A stretch of DNA of 57,753 nt from an uncultured Flavobacteriales bacterium (GCA_903945495.1 CAJAVU010000066.1:1-57753); one strand, 5' to 3'. Shown: positions 27,167 to 36,097, counted from the first letter of the stretch. Notes: a model not told the origin generated them from the sequence alone. Made by a program: numbers and translations.

Positions 27167-28543
27167 ATGAAAATCGCATTAATACTTATTGGGTTTTGTT
27201 TTTCATTCATTGTACTTGGACAAGAGAAAAATGAACTGTCGTTTTTATTTGTTGGAGATGTAATGTCGCATGGTCCACAAATCAATGCTGCGCGCAACGA
27301 GAAGACCGATTCGTACGATTACGATGCTAGCTTTCAATTTGTGAAACCGATAATTGAATCGCACAATATTGCCATAGCGAATTTAGAAGTTACGCATGCA
27401 GGAAAACCTTATAGCGGTTACCCACAATTTTCAGCTCCAGATGAACTTTCTCCTGCATTGAAAAACGCAGGATTTGATGTGCTTTTAACATGTAACAATC
27501 ACTCGTGCGATGGCGGTGCAAAAGGTGTAATTCGCACATTGGATGTACTGGACCAATTGGGAATCAAACACACTGGAACGTTCAGAAACAAAGCTGAACG
27601 TGATAAGAATTATCCATTGATGATTGAAGAAAACGGGATGAAAGTCGCGCTTTTGAATTACACCTATGGTACGAATGGAATCACAGTTGCAGCTCCCTTG
27701 ATTATCAATTACATTGACAGCGCAGTTATTAAAAAAGACATTGAAAAGGCAAAAAAACTAGGTGCCGAATACATTATTTGCACCATGCATTGGGGAACAG
27801 AATATCAAACGTTACCGAATGCTTATCAAAAGAATTACGAAAAATACTGTTACGAATTAGGCGTTGATATGGTGATTGGAAGTCATCCACATGTGATTCA
27901 ACCAATGCAACAAAAAACAGTGAATGGAAAACAAAAATTAACTGTTTGGTCAATGGGCAATTATGTTTCGAATCAACGTGATCGTTACAAAAATGGCGGA
28001 TTAATGGTTGGTACAACCCTTCAAAAAAAGGAAGGTAAAATTGCCATCAAAGAAACACATCACACATTCGCTTATGTTCATATCAAACAAGAAGCAGCGA
28101 TTAAATACTATTACATTTTACCTGAGTTCGCTTACGAAAAATACCGTCCAGACTTCTTGAACGAAACTGAAAGTGCATCGATGAAAGAGTTTTTCAGCGA
28201 TAGTCGATCACTATTTTCAGAACACAGCATAGGTACTACTGAATTTAAGGTCACGGAAGAAAGTGAAATTGGACAGCAATACAAAGCCTTTTTGGGCGGA
28301 TTTTATAGTGTTTGTGTTAATGAAAGTGCGAACAAACAACTACCAGCCATTTACAATTCTATCTTAAAGCAAGATATTTACAAAATCATAAAATCCGACG
28401 GAACCTACGCCTATGTTTTTGGAATGTTTGATTCCGCGAATGCAGCAAAAGGAGAAAAACGTTTCTTAGAAGATTGTCAACAGGGATCGGACTTAAAAGT
28501 CATTTTTGTGACGCCAAAAGAATTTAAAATCATCAACGAATGA
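27167..28543 (+). CDS. CapA-like metallophosphatase-fold protein with SPOR-like C-terminus
   Basis: 458-residue exported protein (signal peptide to about residue 18). Residues 22-300 match the CapA/PgsA calcineurin-like fold: FLFVGDVMSHG with metal-binding Asp, IANLEVT, LLTCNNHSCDGG, and VIGSHPHVIQPM with WSMGNYVSN. CapA proteins are needed for poly-gamma-glutamate or capsule export in other phyla; here the substrate is unknown. The last ~85 residues (YSVCVNESAN...YAYVFGMFDSANAAKGEKRFL) resemble a SPOR fold, which binds denuded peptidoglycan. It lies between thyA and folA and overlaps folA by 4 bases. Confidence 0.85.
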   Translation: MKIALILIGFCFSFIVLGQEKNELSFLFVGDVMSHGPQINAARNEKTDSYDYDASFQFVKPIIESHNIAIANLEVTHAGKPYSGYPQFSAPDELSPALKNAGFDVLLTCNNHSCDGGAKGVIRTLDVLDQLGIKHTGTFRNKAERDKNYPLMIEENGMKVALLNYTYGTNGITVAAPLIINYIDSAVIKKDIEKAKKLGAEYIICTMHWGTEYQTLPNAYQKNYEKYCYELGVDMVIGSHPHVIQPMQQKTVNGKQKLTVWSMGNYVSNQRDRYKNGGLMVGTTLQKKEGKIAIKETHHTFAYVHIKQEAAIKYYYILPEFAYEKYRPDFLNETESASMKEFFSDSRSLFSEHSIGTTEFKVTEESEIGQQYKAFLGGFYSVCVNESANKQLPAIYNSILKQDIYKIIKSDGTYAYVFGMFDSANAAKGEKRFLEDCQQGSDLKVIFVTPKEFKIINE

Positions 28544-29049
28544 AAGTAGCATTGATTGTCGCAATGGACAGCGAGCGAGGAATTGGAAAGAACAATGATT
28601 TGATGTGGCATCTTCCTGCTGACATGAAATTTTTCAAAGAATCTACTTCAGGTCAAATTGTTGTGATGGGAAGAAAAAATTATGATTCTATCCCAGAACG
28701 TTTTCGTCCATTGCCAAATCGTGAAAATGTTGTTTTAACGCGCAATACAGATTTCACCGCGGAAGGATGTTTGGTTTTTCATTCACTTGAAACGTGTTTG
28801 GATCATTACAAAAACGAAACTGAACGCACCGTTTTCATCATCGGTGGTGGTGAAATTTATCGCCAAGCTTTGGTATTGGATTGTGTGGATGAACTATTCA
28901 TTACACATGTCGCAAAAACGTATGGAGCTGATACTTTTTTCCCAGAATTCGATGAATCCAACTGGTCGGTTACAACACTTTCATCACATGAAATTGATGA
29001 AAAACACGAAGCAGCATTTGAGATAAAACAGTATTCAAAAAAAGAATAA
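28540..29049 (+). CDS. folA: Dihydrofolate reductase
   Basis: Reduces dihydrofolate to tetrahydrofolate with NADPH. The 169-residue protein has IVAMDSERGIGKNNDLMWHLPADMKFF with catalytic acidic residue in the LPADM loop, VVMGRKNYDSIP (NADPH site), and FIIGGGEIYRQAL, all in order. The start is coupled to the CapA-like gene by an ATGA overlap. With thyA two genes upstream it completes the dTMP cycle. Confidence 0.97.
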   Translation: MKVALIVAMDSERGIGKNNDLMWHLPADMKFFKESTSGQIVVMGRKNYDSIPERFRPLPNRENVVLTRNTDFTAEGCLVFHSLETCLDHYKNETERTVFIIGGGEIYRQALVLDCVDELFITHVAKTYGADTFFPEFDESNWSVTTLSSHEIDEKHEAAFEIKQYSKKE

Positions 29050-29090
29050 ACATCAATTTGCAATCGTTTTTTTTTGTAATTTAATATTCA

Positions 29091-29104
29091 ACCACAAAGT
29101 GCAC
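29091..29104 (+). repeat. Outer inverted repeat of GxxExxY cassette, left copy
   Basis: ACCACAAAGTGCAC; its exact reverse complement is at 29654-29667, 577 bp end to end, bracketing the GxxExxY gene. Confidence 0.85.
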
Positions 29105-29145
29105 TAAGACAACTAAGCCAAAAGTAGTTTTAAGTCACAATGGGA

Positions 29146-29162
29146 AAAATCAACAAGTTGAT
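29146..29162 (+). repeat. Inner inverted repeat of GxxExxY cassette, left copy
   Basis: AAAATCAACAAGTTGAT, itself partly palindromic, lies 11 bases before the GxxExxY start codon. Its exact 17-base reverse complement is at 29560-29576, five bases after the stop codon. The pair could fold the whole gene transcript into a long-range stem. Confidence 0.85.
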
Positions 29163-29173
29163 CAATTTAAATT

Positions 29174-29554
29174 ATGACAGAAAACGAATTAGCACGGATA
29201 GTATTTGACCTAGGACTTAAAGTTCACAAAACACTTGGCCCGGGTTTGTTAGAAAGTGTTTATGAAGAATGCTTGGTTAGAGAATTAATTGAAAATAATA
29301 TTGAAGTTGAACGCCAAAAAGAAATACCAATCATTTACAATGATAAACTACTTTCAACTGGATTCAGAGTAGATATAATGATTGAAAAAAAATTAATTAT
29401 TGAATTGAAGGCTACCAAAGAAATTAGCGACCTACACATGGCTCAATTATTAACTTATTTAAAGTTATCCAATTGCAAACTAGGTTTAGTAATCAATTTT
29501 AATTCAGTTCTATTTAAAAATGGTGTTAGACGCATAATAAATGGCTATTTGTAA
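29174..29554 (+). CDS. GxxExxY protein (PD-(D/E)XK-like)
   Basis: 126-residue member of the GxxExxY family, a widespread small protein of unknown function often passed between lineages. The name-giving motif GLLESVY lies at about residues 24-30 in LGPGLLESVYEECL. Further on, FRVDIMIEKKLIIELKA has the D..(E)xK spacing of a PD-(D/E)XK nuclease-like core, and the end LGLVINFNSVLFKNGVRRII is family-typical. Nested perfect inverted repeats surround the gene. It separates folA from topB. Activity unproven. Confidence 0.92.
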   Translation: MTENELARIVFDLGLKVHKTLGPGLLESVYEECLVRELIENNIEVERQKEIPIIYNDKLLSTGFRVDIMIEKKLIIELKATKEISDLHMAQLLTYLKLSNCKLGLVINFNSVLFKNGVRRIINGYL

Positions 29555-29559
29555 TTCAA

Positions 29560-29576
29560 ATCAACTTGTTGATTTT
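29560..29576 (-). repeat. Inner inverted repeat of GxxExxY cassette, right copy
   Basis: Exact reverse complement of 29146-29162, starting 5 bases after the GxxExxY stop. Confidence 0.85.
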
Positions 29577-29653
29577 AGCTGAAAAATTATATTAAAATAG
29601 TTTGATCAAATTACTAGCTTTGTGTCTAGACGAAAAATGTTAAACGTGCCTTT

Positions 29654-29667
29654 GTGCACTTTGTGGT
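29654..29667 (-). repeat. Outer inverted repeat of GxxExxY cassette, right copy
   Basis: Exact reverse complement of 29091-29104. It ends 9 bases before the topB start codon. A TAGCTTTG box (29615-29622), matching the Bacteroidota -7 consensus, lies just inside and could drive topB from within the cassette. Confidence 0.85.
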
Positions 29668-29676
29668 AAAAGAAAA

Positions 29677-31806
29677 ATGATATTGTGTATTGCCGAAAAG
29701 CCATCCGTAGCGAAAGACATAGCGGAAATTCTTGGAGCCCGAAATCGTAAAGACGGCTACTGGGAAGGAAATGGCTATTGGGTAAGTTGGACATTTGGTC
29801 ATTTGTGCACTTTAAAAGAACCACACGATTACAAAGAGAATTGGAAGTGGTGGAAATTGGAAGATTTACCGATTATTCCACAAAACTTCGGTATTAAAGT
29901 CGTTGACGATGCCGGCGTTCAAAAGCAATTCAAATGCATTGAAAATCTAGTTGCACAATGTGATTCGGTTATCAACTGCGGGGATGCTGGGCAAGAAGGA
30001 GAATTGATTCAGCGATGGGTTTTGTTGAAAGCAAAATGCACCAAACCAGTTCAGCGCCTTTGGATTTCCTCATTGACCGAAGAAGCAATTAAAGAAGGAT
30101 TTCAGAAATTAAAAGACGGAAAACAATACGATAATTTATACGCCGCAGGTTCTGCTCGTGCGATTGGTGATTGGCTACTTGGAATTAACGCAACACGCGC
30201 TTTTACCAAGAAATTCGGTCAAGGAAAAGCTACACTTTCCATCGGACGTGTTCAAACGCCAACTTTGGCAATGATTGTGCAGCGCCAAAAAGAAATTAAC
30301 GCCTTTAAATCGGCAGAATATTGGGAACTGAAAACAGTTTATCGCGATACTGAATTCTTGTGTCAAATCGATCGTTTAACATCTGAAGAAAAAGCGAATA
30401 AAGGATTAGACTACTTAAAACAACATGAATTCGAAGTCACTTCCTTTGAACAAAAAGAAGGAAAAGAGGGAAATCCACGTTTGTTTGATTTGACAGGTTT
30501 ACAAGTGGAAGCCAACAAGAAATTTGGATTTTCTGCTGATGACACATTGAAGCATGTTCAGTCGTTGTACGAAAAGAAGATTGTGACTTATCCGCGTGTT
30601 GATACGACCTATCTATCCGAAGATATTCATCCGAAGGTGGAAGGGATTTTGCGTGGCATGCAGTATTATTCACGCTTTACAGCTCCCTTATTACAAGCTC
30701 CAATTCCGAAACCAAAAGCGGTTTTCGACGATAAGAAAGTTACAGATCACCACGCGATTATTCCAACGGGTGTGAATCCGAGCGGTATTAATCCTGCCGA
30801 GCAACAAGTGTATGATTTAATTGCACGTCGTTTTATTGCCGTTTTCTATCCTGAATGTAAAATATCAACAACAACTGTTCTTGCAAAAGTTGGAACATTG
30901 GATTTTAAAGTAACAGGAAAACAAATTCTTGAGCCAGGATGGAGAATCATTTATTCTGATCAAACAAATGATGCCGCTGATTCTGATTCCAAAAAGAAAG
31001 AAGATGAGGAACGTGTTTTGCCAACCTTCGTTGAGGGTGAAAAAGGTCCACACGCGCCAGTAGTTCATAAAGGAAAAACGTCTCCGCCAAAACCGTACAC
31101 CGAAGCGACTTTATTGCGCGCAATGGAAACAGCTGGTCGACAAGTGGAAGACGAAGAAATGCGTGATTTAATGAAGGATAACGGAATTGGTCGACCTTCC
31201 ACACGTGCAAACATTATTGAGACACTTTTCCGTCGCAGATACATTGAAAAAAATCGTAAAAACATTCTTGCAACACCAACAGGAATGGACTTGATTGATA
31301 CGATTCAAAATGAATTATTGAAAAGTCCTGAACTTACAGGAAATTGGGAACGCAAAATTCGCTTGATTGAAAAAGGTGAATATCAATTGGATGTTTTCAA
31401 ACAAGAATTATTTAAAATGGTGCGTGAATTAACGGATGAAGTAATTTTCAATACATACCGTAAAATTGAAATTCACGATCCGAATGCCGTTGTAGAAAAA
31501 CCGAAAGCCACGCGTGCTCCACGTCAACCAAAAGAGAAAGTGGAAATTGAAAACCTCGATTGTCCAAAGTGCAAGAACGCCAAGTTGATGAAAGGAAAAG
31601 CGGCTGTTGGCTGTTCTAATTTCAAAGAATGTGGCTTCAAAATTCCGTTTGAATTATTGGGTAAAAAACTCACCGAAGGACAATTATTGGACCTACTGCA
31701 AAAAGGGAAAACAGGTTCGATTAAAGGCCTAATCGTTCCCGGAAAAGCAGAACCAGTCAATGCGAAATTAGTCCTTGACGGCAGTTTTAATGTTGGTTTG
31801 GGCTAA
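29677..31806 (+). CDS. topB: DNA topoisomerase III (type IA)
   Basis: Relaxes and decatenates DNA by single-strand passage. The 709-residue protein has a TOPRIM domain with AEKPSVAKDIAEILG at the N-terminus and the acidic GDAGQEGELI triad region near 105. The core includes SIGRVQTPTLAMI near 190 and the active-site Tyr305 in KIVTYPRVDTTYLSED. NGIGRPSTRANIIETL is near 500. A C-terminal zinc ribbon (CPKCKNAKLMKGKAAVGCSN, then C) ends the protein. Its start lies 9 bases downstream of the GxxExxY cassette repeat. Confidence 0.96.
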   Translation: MILCIAEKPSVAKDIAEILGARNRKDGYWEGNGYWVSWTFGHLCTLKEPHDYKENWKWWKLEDLPIIPQNFGIKVVDDAGVQKQFKCIENLVAQCDSVINCGDAGQEGELIQRWVLLKAKCTKPVQRLWISSLTEEAIKEGFQKLKDGKQYDNLYAAGSARAIGDWLLGINATRAFTKKFGQGKATLSIGRVQTPTLAMIVQRQKEINAFKSAEYWELKTVYRDTEFLCQIDRLTSEEKANKGLDYLKQHEFEVTSFEQKEGKEGNPRLFDLTGLQVEANKKFGFSADDTLKHVQSLYEKKIVTYPRVDTTYLSEDIHPKVEGILRGMQYYSRFTAPLLQAPIPKPKAVFDDKKVTDHHAIIPTGVNPSGINPAEQQVYDLIARRFIAVFYPECKISTTTVLAKVGTLDFKVTGKQILEPGWRIIYSDQTNDAADSDSKKKEDEERVLPTFVEGEKGPHAPVVHKGKTSPPKPYTEATLLRAMETAGRQVEDEEMRDLMKDNGIGRPSTRANIIETLFRRRYIEKNRKNILATPTGMDLIDTIQNELLKSPELTGNWERKIRLIEKGEYQLDVFKQELFKMVRELTDEVIFNTYRKIEIHDPNAVVEKPKATRAPRQPKEKVEIENLDCPKCKNAKLMKGKAAVGCSNFKECGFKIPFELLGKKLTEGQLLDLLQKGKTGSIKGLIVPGKAEPVNAKLVLDGSFNVGLG

Positions 31807-31807
31807 C

Positions 31808-33544
31808 TTAACGATTCACATGTAAATAGCCTTGGTAACTTTGTTTATTTCCGTTTTGGAAGGAATACTCAATCATATAGAAATAAACTCCATCTACCAC
31901 TTGAGCTCCAAGTAAATCTTTTCCGTCCCAAACCGCGGTTGGATTAGATGATTCAAAAACAACATTTCCCCAGCGATTAACAACTTTTAATGATATTTCT
32001 TTCACCTTACAATTCGCTGTGAATACAAAATCATCATTTACACCATCACCATTCGGGGTAAAGACATTCGTTTCCAAAATCGAACATTGTTCCTCATCAA
32101 CGATTGGTGGCTGAGGATTCTCAGGATAACCAAAACAAGGATCTGCAATTTTTGTGATGTATAAATCTTTTTTGAAACTACCAGGAAGCGTTGTGGAACC
32201 GAAAGAAGCATTTTCTACATAATAACCGCATGAAACTAAATTACAATTTGAATCTGCAAAAACAGATGTTGCACGGTCCTCATAAATTCCTCCTCCTTGC
32301 AATGCCCAGCGCCATTTTCCTAATGTATCAATCGCAGCCACGAAAGCTTGTACACTATCAGTTCCAGCATCTAAATTAATTGTACTTCCGAAAGAAGCGT
32401 TACCTCTAAATTGTCCAGAGATAAAAATATTATGGTTTTTATTTGTCGCTACAGCTGTTCCACGATCGCTTCCACTCGATGAACCAGCTTTTTTTACCCA
32501 TTTCCAATTTCCATTAAAATCCATTCGCGCAACAAAAATATCTCGTCCGTTCGGCCCACCATTGTTGTTCACCGAATCTAATCCAAAACCAGCCTTGTCT
32601 TTAAACTCACCCGTTATGTATACATGTTTATCTGCGCCAATTGCTATTCCATCCGCACGATCATCTAAAACGCCACCACCCGAACGAGCAAATAGATGAT
32701 TCCCACTCGCGTCATATTTCGTAACAAACACATCCTGTCCGCCACTGGTTGTCAATGTATTCGCTCCGAAATTTACAGTATTTCGGAAACCACCTACAAT
32801 ATACGGGTTTCCATATTCATCAACAGCCACACGATTGTCTTTTTGTTGATCTTCACCATCAAAGGTTCTCACCCATTGCCAAGCTCCTGCTGTAGATATT
32901 TTTGCTAAAAATGCTAACGAATCGTTGGGAGAAGCGGTAATATGCGGTCCAAACTCAGCTGTACTAGGTCCATTTGCTCCAAAACAAAAAGCTGAAATAA
33001 AACCTGTTACATAAATATTCCCATTTTTATCTGATGCAACATCATGCCCATGATCGTCACCAACGTCCGTACCGACAACGTCCAACCAAATAAAGTTCCC
33101 ATTTGAATCCAGCTTCAAAACAAAAATATTATCTGTGTAGGAAGAAGGAAGTGATGCAAACAAACTTCCGAACGAGATTGAACCCCAACAAGTACCAGTG
33201 ATATAGATATTATCGTTTTCATCTAAACACATTCCCAAACCGCGATCGTCGTAATAGTTGGTTCCATTTTTAACCCACAAATAATTTCCATTCGGATCTA
33301 TTTTAGCTATAAAAACTTCCTTACTATGTGGATTTGAAAAAGGTATGTGAATACTCCCGAAATCAGCTTCTTCGTTGTAATAACCTGTAACATAAGTATT
33401 TCCTGCGCCATCCATAACAACATCAGAAGCTTTATCAGATAAATTTCCTCCTCCTTTAATTGCCCAATCCCAACTTTGCGATAAAAGTGAAACTGGCAAA
33501 AATGAACAGAGTACTAGAATAAGAAAAATGGAGATCGATTTCAT
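31808..33544 (-). CDS. SBBP-type beta-propeller protein with T9SS type B (gliding-type) C-terminus
   Basis: 578-residue exported protein with a signal peptide (to about LLSQ, residue 22). Six to eight repeats of an SBBP/propeller type follow, each with an element such as NIYVTGYFxxxADFGS and IFVAKxDxNGNW (about residues 30-470), probably a surface beta-propeller. The end, NVFTPNGDGVNDDFVFT through VVNRWGNVVFES and DGVYFYMIEY, is a textbook gliding-motility-associated type B T9SS domain. I use the ATG at 33544, since 14 residues of the longer frame precede a good signal peptide. Stop codons of this gene and topB are one base apart. Confidence 0.9.
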   Translation of the reverse strand: MKSISIFLILVLCSFLPVSLLSQSWDWAIKGGGNLSDKASDVVMDGAGNTYVTGYYNEEADFGSIHIPFSNPHSKEVFIAKIDPNGNYLWVKNGTNYYDDRGLGMCLDENDNIYITGTCWGSISFGSLFASLPSSYTDNIFVLKLDSNGNFIWLDVVGTDVGDDHGHDVASDKNGNIYVTGFISAFCFGANGPSTAEFGPHITASPNDSLAFLAKISTAGAWQWVRTFDGEDQQKDNRVAVDEYGNPYIVGGFRNTVNFGANTLTTSGGQDVFVTKYDASGNHLFARSGGGVLDDRADGIAIGADKHVYITGEFKDKAGFGLDSVNNNGGPNGRDIFVARMDFNGNWKWVKKAGSSSGSDRGTAVATNKNHNIFISGQFRGNASFGSTINLDAGTDSVQAFVAAIDTLGKWRWALQGGGIYEDRATSVFADSNCNLVSCGYYVENASFGSTTLPGSFKKDLYITKIADPCFGYPENPQPPIVDEEQCSILETNVFTPNGDGVNDDFVFTANCKVKEISLKVVNRWGNVVFESSNPTAVWDGKDLLGAQVVDGVYFYMIEYSFQNGNKQSYQGYLHVNR

Positions 33545-33675
33545 AGAGCACAGTTTTAATATTATAAGGACCTTAAAAATTAACAAATAGTTGCCTAAAT
33601 GTCAAATTATTTTCATTTTTAATTCTCAACGAATAAGAATGTATTCTCAATAATATTTCATAGACTTGCTTTGAA

Positions 33676-34104
33676 ATGAAAAAACATTTACTGTACATAC
33701 TTGTATTATTGTCCTTTAACTCACTTTGTCAGGAGATTGAAGACAATCCATTCAAAGATGCGCCGCTCACCTTTCCAATTGTCATTCACTACGAAAACGT
33801 AAGTGCGAACATTAGTCATGTGAGTCGTTTACGGTTAAAAGTGCTCGCAGAATACCTACAAGAAAACCCAACTTTTTCAATTATTATTGAAGGTCATGTG
33901 TGCTGTGGACCAGCAGATCGTCTTTCGACAAAACGAGCACGAGCTGTTTACAAACATTTGCTGAAACTGGAAGTAAATCGAGCTCAGATGAGTTACATCG
34001 GTATGTCATTCAACGAACCGATTGTAAAAGTTGAGAAAAATGAACAAGATAAAGAGCGCAATCGACGTGTTGAAATTGAGTTGATTGTTCCAAGTAAACG
34101 ATGA
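33676..34104 (+). CDS. OmpA-C-like small periplasmic protein
   Basis: 142-residue exported protein: signal peptide to about SLCQ (residue 19), then an OmpA-like peptidoglycan-binding domain. The loop NPTFSIIIEGHVCCGPADRLSTKRARAVYKHLL (about 80-112; G-H replaces the usual GHTD) and the RNRRVEIEL end are diagnostic. The CC in place of TD at the ligand loop is unusual. A short 37-base gap leads to the repeat protein gene. Confidence 0.82.
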   Translation: MKKHLLYILVLLSFNSLCQEIEDNPFKDAPLTFPIVIHYENVSANISHVSRLRLKVLAEYLQENPTFSIIIEGHVCCGPADRLSTKRARAVYKHLLKLEVNRAQMSYIGMSFNEPIVKVEKNEQDKERNRRVEIELIVPSKR

Positions 34105-34146
34105 TAAATCAACTATTCTTTGTAGTTTTATCTAAAATCAATTCAA

Positions 34147-34485
34147 ATGAAAAAATTCTTATTACTCGTTGCATTGACATTCGCTGGAACTTCAGCGGTA
34201 AATGCACAAAAAGTGTATTCCGTTGATGCTGAATACAAAGCAGATGTGAAAGTATATGTTGTTGATGCCGAATACAAAGCAGATTTATTAGTTTACAAAG
34301 AAAACGCTGAATACAAAGCTGGCGACAATGACGGCAAATGGTATTTTGTTGATGCTGAATACAAAGCAAAAAAGAAAATCTATTTCGTAGACGCAGAATA
34401 CAAAGCAGATATTAAAATTTATTTCGTGGACGCTGAATACAAAGCTGGTTGGAAAAACAGTTCTAAAAAAGCAGAAATGTATTAA
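34147..34485 (+). CDS. Secreted AEYKA repeat protein (DUF6150-like)
   Basis: 112-residue protein. A signal peptide (MKKFLLLVALTFAGTSAVNAQ) is followed by six near-identical 13-residue units, KVYxVDAEYKADx, the third stretched to 16 by a GDNDG insertion; the end is KNSSKKAEMY. Each unit reads as a short beta strand plus turn, so a small solenoid or propeller is likely. From memory the layout matches the DUF6150 family of Bacteroidota, function unknown. A hairpin terminator follows 26 bases later. Confidence 0.8.
   Translation: MKKFLLLVALTFAGTSAVNAQKVYSVDAEYKADVKVYVVDAEYKADLLVYKENAEYKAGDNDGKWYFVDAEYKAKKKIYFVDAEYKADIKIYFVDAEYKAGWKNSSKKAEMY
34210..34443 (+). repeat. 39-bp coding tandem repeats
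   Basis: Six imperfect copies of a 39-bp unit encode the KVYxVDAEYKADx repeats of the protein at 34147-34485. The DNA word GATGCTGAATACAAAGC or close variants recurs in register. One copy is 48 bp. Confidence 0.85.
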
Positions 34486-34504
34486 TGAATAATCTTTTAA
34501 GATC

Positions 34505-36097
34505 TTAAAGCGCTGAAGGGAAACTTTCAGCGTTTTTGTTTTGTACTGTTCTCAATCGTTTTACGGCATTTTCCCGTGTTACCAATTCAAGTGGTCGCAA
34601 GAATATTTTACTATCCAACCAGGAAATAATATCAAAATACATGAATGCTTTTTTCTCAAGTGGATTGTTCTCCAATTCAAGCATTTTTTCTTTCAAACGA
34701 ATGAATTGACGATGCACATTTTTCTCTGATGGTTCGCTAAATAAATAGCGCACGAACTCTAAGATATTACGCTGATATACACTAATCTGTCCCTTTTTAG
34801 AAAAATAACGATAGGTCGAACGAATATTGGATTCCACCAAGGTATCATTTCCCATTTCGTAATGACAAACCAACAATAGAATCCGCGTAAAAGCCAAAAT
34901 GTCTTCGCGTAAGTCAATTTGCTTTTCGTTGTAAATCTTATTCAACCATTTGACAGCAATTTTGAATTTACCACAACCAATAAACAAACATGCAATTTTG
35001 TAATAGAAGATAAGAATCGAATGTTTGTCAAGCATTGGTAAAAAACGATTCAACTCATCTTCCAGTGCATCAACAATACGCGTACCTGATGTAAATTGTC
35101 CGCGCATGAAATGGCGATTGATCTGATGCACATAAATTGCTTTGAACAGATTGAGATTTATGTTTTCTGTAAGAACAAACTCTTTATTTCGCTTGATTCC
35201 GGTAAGTTCCCGTAGTACTTTCTCGAACTCTTTGATGTAGCGCAACTTATTCAACACAACCAATAAACTATTTAACGCTTTGATATACGCTTCCAATTTA
35301 TGTTGTTTCATTTCAGGGTTTCCATGGAACAAGTCAACTAACTTTCGCGCATAAACGTATCCATTTTCAAAATCTTGGATGTAAAAGAAATATCCTACAT
35401 ACGCATTATACATGTGCAAACGCTCTTGAAATGACAAGCTGTTTTCGTCAAAGTCGGGAATGTTCTCTTGAAATAAATCTGCAATTTGCGCAATGTCTTC
35501 CGGATCCTTACTGAAACCTGTTTGCACATAAAAGGCATTCATTTTTAAGGCCAAATTGGAATAGCCATTTCCATTTCGAATGCTTTCAGTAACGTTATTT
35601 GTGTAATCAATCAAGGCATTCACACGTTGTTGATTTCCGGATTCAATCGTTTTGGGGATTACTAATTTTTCCAGATCAAGGATTTCCAATAACAAAATGG
35701 AACTATTGTTTTCTATCGCCAACAGCTTAGCTTTATCCAACATTTTCACACATTCTTTATATAAACATTTGTTATACAGAATGCGCGCATAATCTAAATA
35801 CATGGTCAATTCCAAATGTTCTTCCTTGCTCGCATTTAATAAACGTAAACTCTTTAATAGTTGAGAATACAAATGCGCTTTCATGTTTGAAATTTGCCCT
35901 GGAACAAAGGATTTTTCTTTGCGAAGAATCGCTTCCTCATCATACATTTCTTGTTTCTCAATCGCATCAAACAACCGCAAAAACTTTTTATCACCAGCCG
36001 GATTTATACGTGTTGTATAGATTTTGAAAAAGCGCTTCTCCCCTTTCGATAAGGAATGAATTAATTTAAATAATTGATCACTTTTAACGTTAGACAT
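34505..36097 (-). CDS. Conserved helical-repeat protein of unknown function
   Basis: 530-residue cytoplasmic protein, no signal or membrane segment. It is almost entirely alpha-helical by composition, with TPR-like spacing (e.g. YLDYARILYNKCLYKECVKMLDKAKLLAIE near 110-140 and FYYKIACLFIGCGKFKIAVKWLNKIYNEKQI near 365-395). It opens with KSDQLFKLIHSLSKGEKRFFKIY, an opening I associate with a conserved Bacteroidota family without known function. A scaffold role is the only guess. Its upstream region (36098-36416) is long and AT-rich. Confidence 0.75.
   Translation of the reverse strand: MSNVKSDQLFKLIHSLSKGEKRFFKIYTTRINPAGDKKFLRLFDAIEKQEMYDEEAILRKEKSFVPGQISNMKAHLYSQLLKSLRLLNASKEEHLELTMYLDYARILYNKCLYKECVKMLDKAKLLAIENNSSILLLEILDLEKLVIPKTIESGNQQRVNALIDYTNNVTESIRNGNGYSNLALKMNAFYVQTGFSKDPEDIAQIADLFQENIPDFDENSLSFQERLHMYNAYVGYFFYIQDFENGYVYARKLVDLFHGNPEMKQHKLEAYIKALNSLLVVLNKLRYIKEFEKVLRELTGIKRNKEFVLTENINLNLFKAIYVHQINRHFMRGQFTSGTRIVDALEDELNRFLPMLDKHSILIFYYKIACLFIGCGKFKIAVKWLNKIYNEKQIDLREDILAFTRILLLVCHYEMGNDTLVESNIRSTYRYFSKKGQISVYQRNILEFVRYLFSEPSEKNVHRQFIRLKEKMLELENNPLEKKAFMYFDIISWLDSKIFLRPLELVTRENAVKRLRTVQNKNAESFPSAL
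34511..34539 (+). terminator. Terminator with GNRA loop, overlapping opposite gene end
   Basis: A 9-bp stem (34511-34519 with 34524-34532, one G-U) with a GAAA tetraloop and TTTTTGTTTT tail ends the repeat-protein transcript. It lies inside the last codons of the convergent 34505-36097 gene. Confidence 0.85.

Noticed and set aside
29091-29667. Insertion sequence
   Set aside because: No transposase gene and no clear target duplication outside the repeats; called a cassette with inverted repeats instead.
34210-34443. Possible CRISPR array
   Set aside because: The 39-bp repeats have no spacers and are in-frame codons of one protein.
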